64,000 nucleotides of DNA from Grifola frondosa (taxonomy: Eukaryota > Basidiomycota > Agaricomycetes > Polyporales > Grifolaceae), in assembly GCA_001683735.1 (NCBI GenBank), contig LUGG01000003.1, forward strand, positions 682,001 to 746,000, in the 5' to 3' direction. The notes beneath the pieces were generated by a model. It searched no databases. It worked only from the letters and a program-made list of their open reading frames with translations, and was not told the DNA's origin. How positions within the stretch are numbered: position 1 is the first letter of the stretch; each line of letters opens with the position of its first letter. Positions 63,454 to 64,000 of this stretch are shown here, piece by piece. The translations under genes were made by a program, and so were the position numbers.

Positions 63454-64000
63454 ATGTCGACCAGACGCAGAGTCGGTTTCAGCACATCTACCTCCGAGGC
63501 GTCGAGGCGTCAGCTCATGCAGCCCGTGCCCTGCTGGGAAAAAGTGTGGGCACTCCCAGACAACGCTGTGCCCGGCTCGACGCTCAAAGTATACAAGTGG
63601 GTCAAGACAGACAAGAAGCAGGTGCGCCTCCTCTCTCACCTCACCCTCTCCCTTCACCCACACATCTACATGCTGCAGCAATTTAGTGACGACGAGGGCG
63701 AGACGGACGAGCCTCTCGCGCCGCTGCCAGAGCCGGAGGATGTCGAGATCGTCGAAGGGGACGACGAGATGGACCAGGACGAGGCAGCGACCGCATCGCT
63801 CGCACCAGACACCGCGCCCGTCTCACGCGACGTCTCCGAGCCCATCCCTTCCAAAGAAGACACCGACGTCGAGTCGAAGCCCGTCTCGCCCAAGCCGCAC
63901 CCCCTCTCCATCTCCTTCCAGCCGCCCACGCCCACGCCCGACGACGACGCGCTCCTGCTCGACATGGCGGACATCGGCCCCGATGGCGAGCAGTTCGAGG
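63454..64000 (+). CDS. BCL7-like N-terminal domain protein (3' end outside window)
   Basis: Exon 1 at 63454-63621 encodes MSTRRRVGFSTSTSEASRRQ, then CWEKVWALPDNAVPG and STLKVYKWVKTDKKQ. Exon 2 begins at 63679 (QFSDDEGETDE), is acidic and Ser/Pro-rich and runs to the window end. The spacing of WEK-W, the following S-L and Y/F-KWV matches the short N-terminal signature of BCL7 proteins, which are SWI/SNF (BAF) chromatin-remodelling subunits in animals. This is my inference from a ~25-residue motif; the rest is low-complexity. A chromatin role would fit its divergent pairing with MED7. Confidence 0.6.
   Translation, partial: MSTRRRVGFSTSTSEASRRQLMQPVPCWEKVWALPDNAVPGSTLKVYKWVKTDKKQVRLLSHLTLSLHPHIYMLQQFSDDEGETDEPLAPLPEPEDVEIVEGDDEMDQDEAATASLAPDTAPVSRDVSEPIPSKEDTDVESKPVSPKPHPLSISFQPPTPTPDDDALLLDMADIGPDGEQFE

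Overview
This is a 64 kb window of nuclear DNA from a filamentous basidiomycete. It is probably a white-rot Agaricomycete of the Polyporales type: it carries secreted class II heme peroxidases, GMC and L-amino-acid oxidase remnants, FunK1 fungal-type kinases, and genes with many short GT-AG introns (about 45-70 nt). Nothing bacterial, plasmid-like or viral is visible.

Layout. 1-8.1 kb holds two diverged copies of a roughly 4 kb segment, each with a class II peroxidase on the minus strand; the first copy is cut by the window edge and has several frame breaks. 8.6-16.2 kb is a housekeeping block: exopolyphosphatase PPX1, a Ser/Thr kinase, ISD11, RCF1 and URM1. 17-40 kb is a dynamic region: an L-amino-acid oxidase pseudogene, a broken GMC oxidoreductase, and five FunK1 kinase paralogues (called K1 to K5 here) in both orientations. 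One FunK1 copy has lost its N-terminal third. A DUF1308 gene sits between K4 and K5. 40.7-51.4 kb has a secreted S41/CPAF-like protease and three low-complexity proteins, two of them membrane-anchored. 52-64 kb is again housekeeping: the histone H3K4 methyltransferase SET1, seryl-tRNA synthetase, an alpha/beta hydrolase, an intron-containing tRNA-Gly, an Asterix (UPF0139) homologue, Mediator subunit MED7 and the start of a BCL7-like gene.

How the genes relate. ISD11 and URM1 serve Fe-S cluster and tRNA-thiolation sulfur transfer, and RCF1 serves respiratory-chain assembly. SET1, MED7 and the BCL7-like gene concern transcription and chromatin. The FunK1 copies K1-K3 share a palindromic promoter element as well as coding sequence, so whole units appear to have been copied.

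Caution. Single-base indels break otherwise conserved frames even in genes that should be indispensable (SET1, seryl-tRNA synthetase, MED7, PPX1) and in the tRNA T-stem. Many are probably assembly errors, so a frameshift alone is weak evidence for a pseudogene here. The four nonsense codons in the L-amino-acid oxidase are stronger evidence. Exon boundaries were read by eye from splice signals and family motifs.
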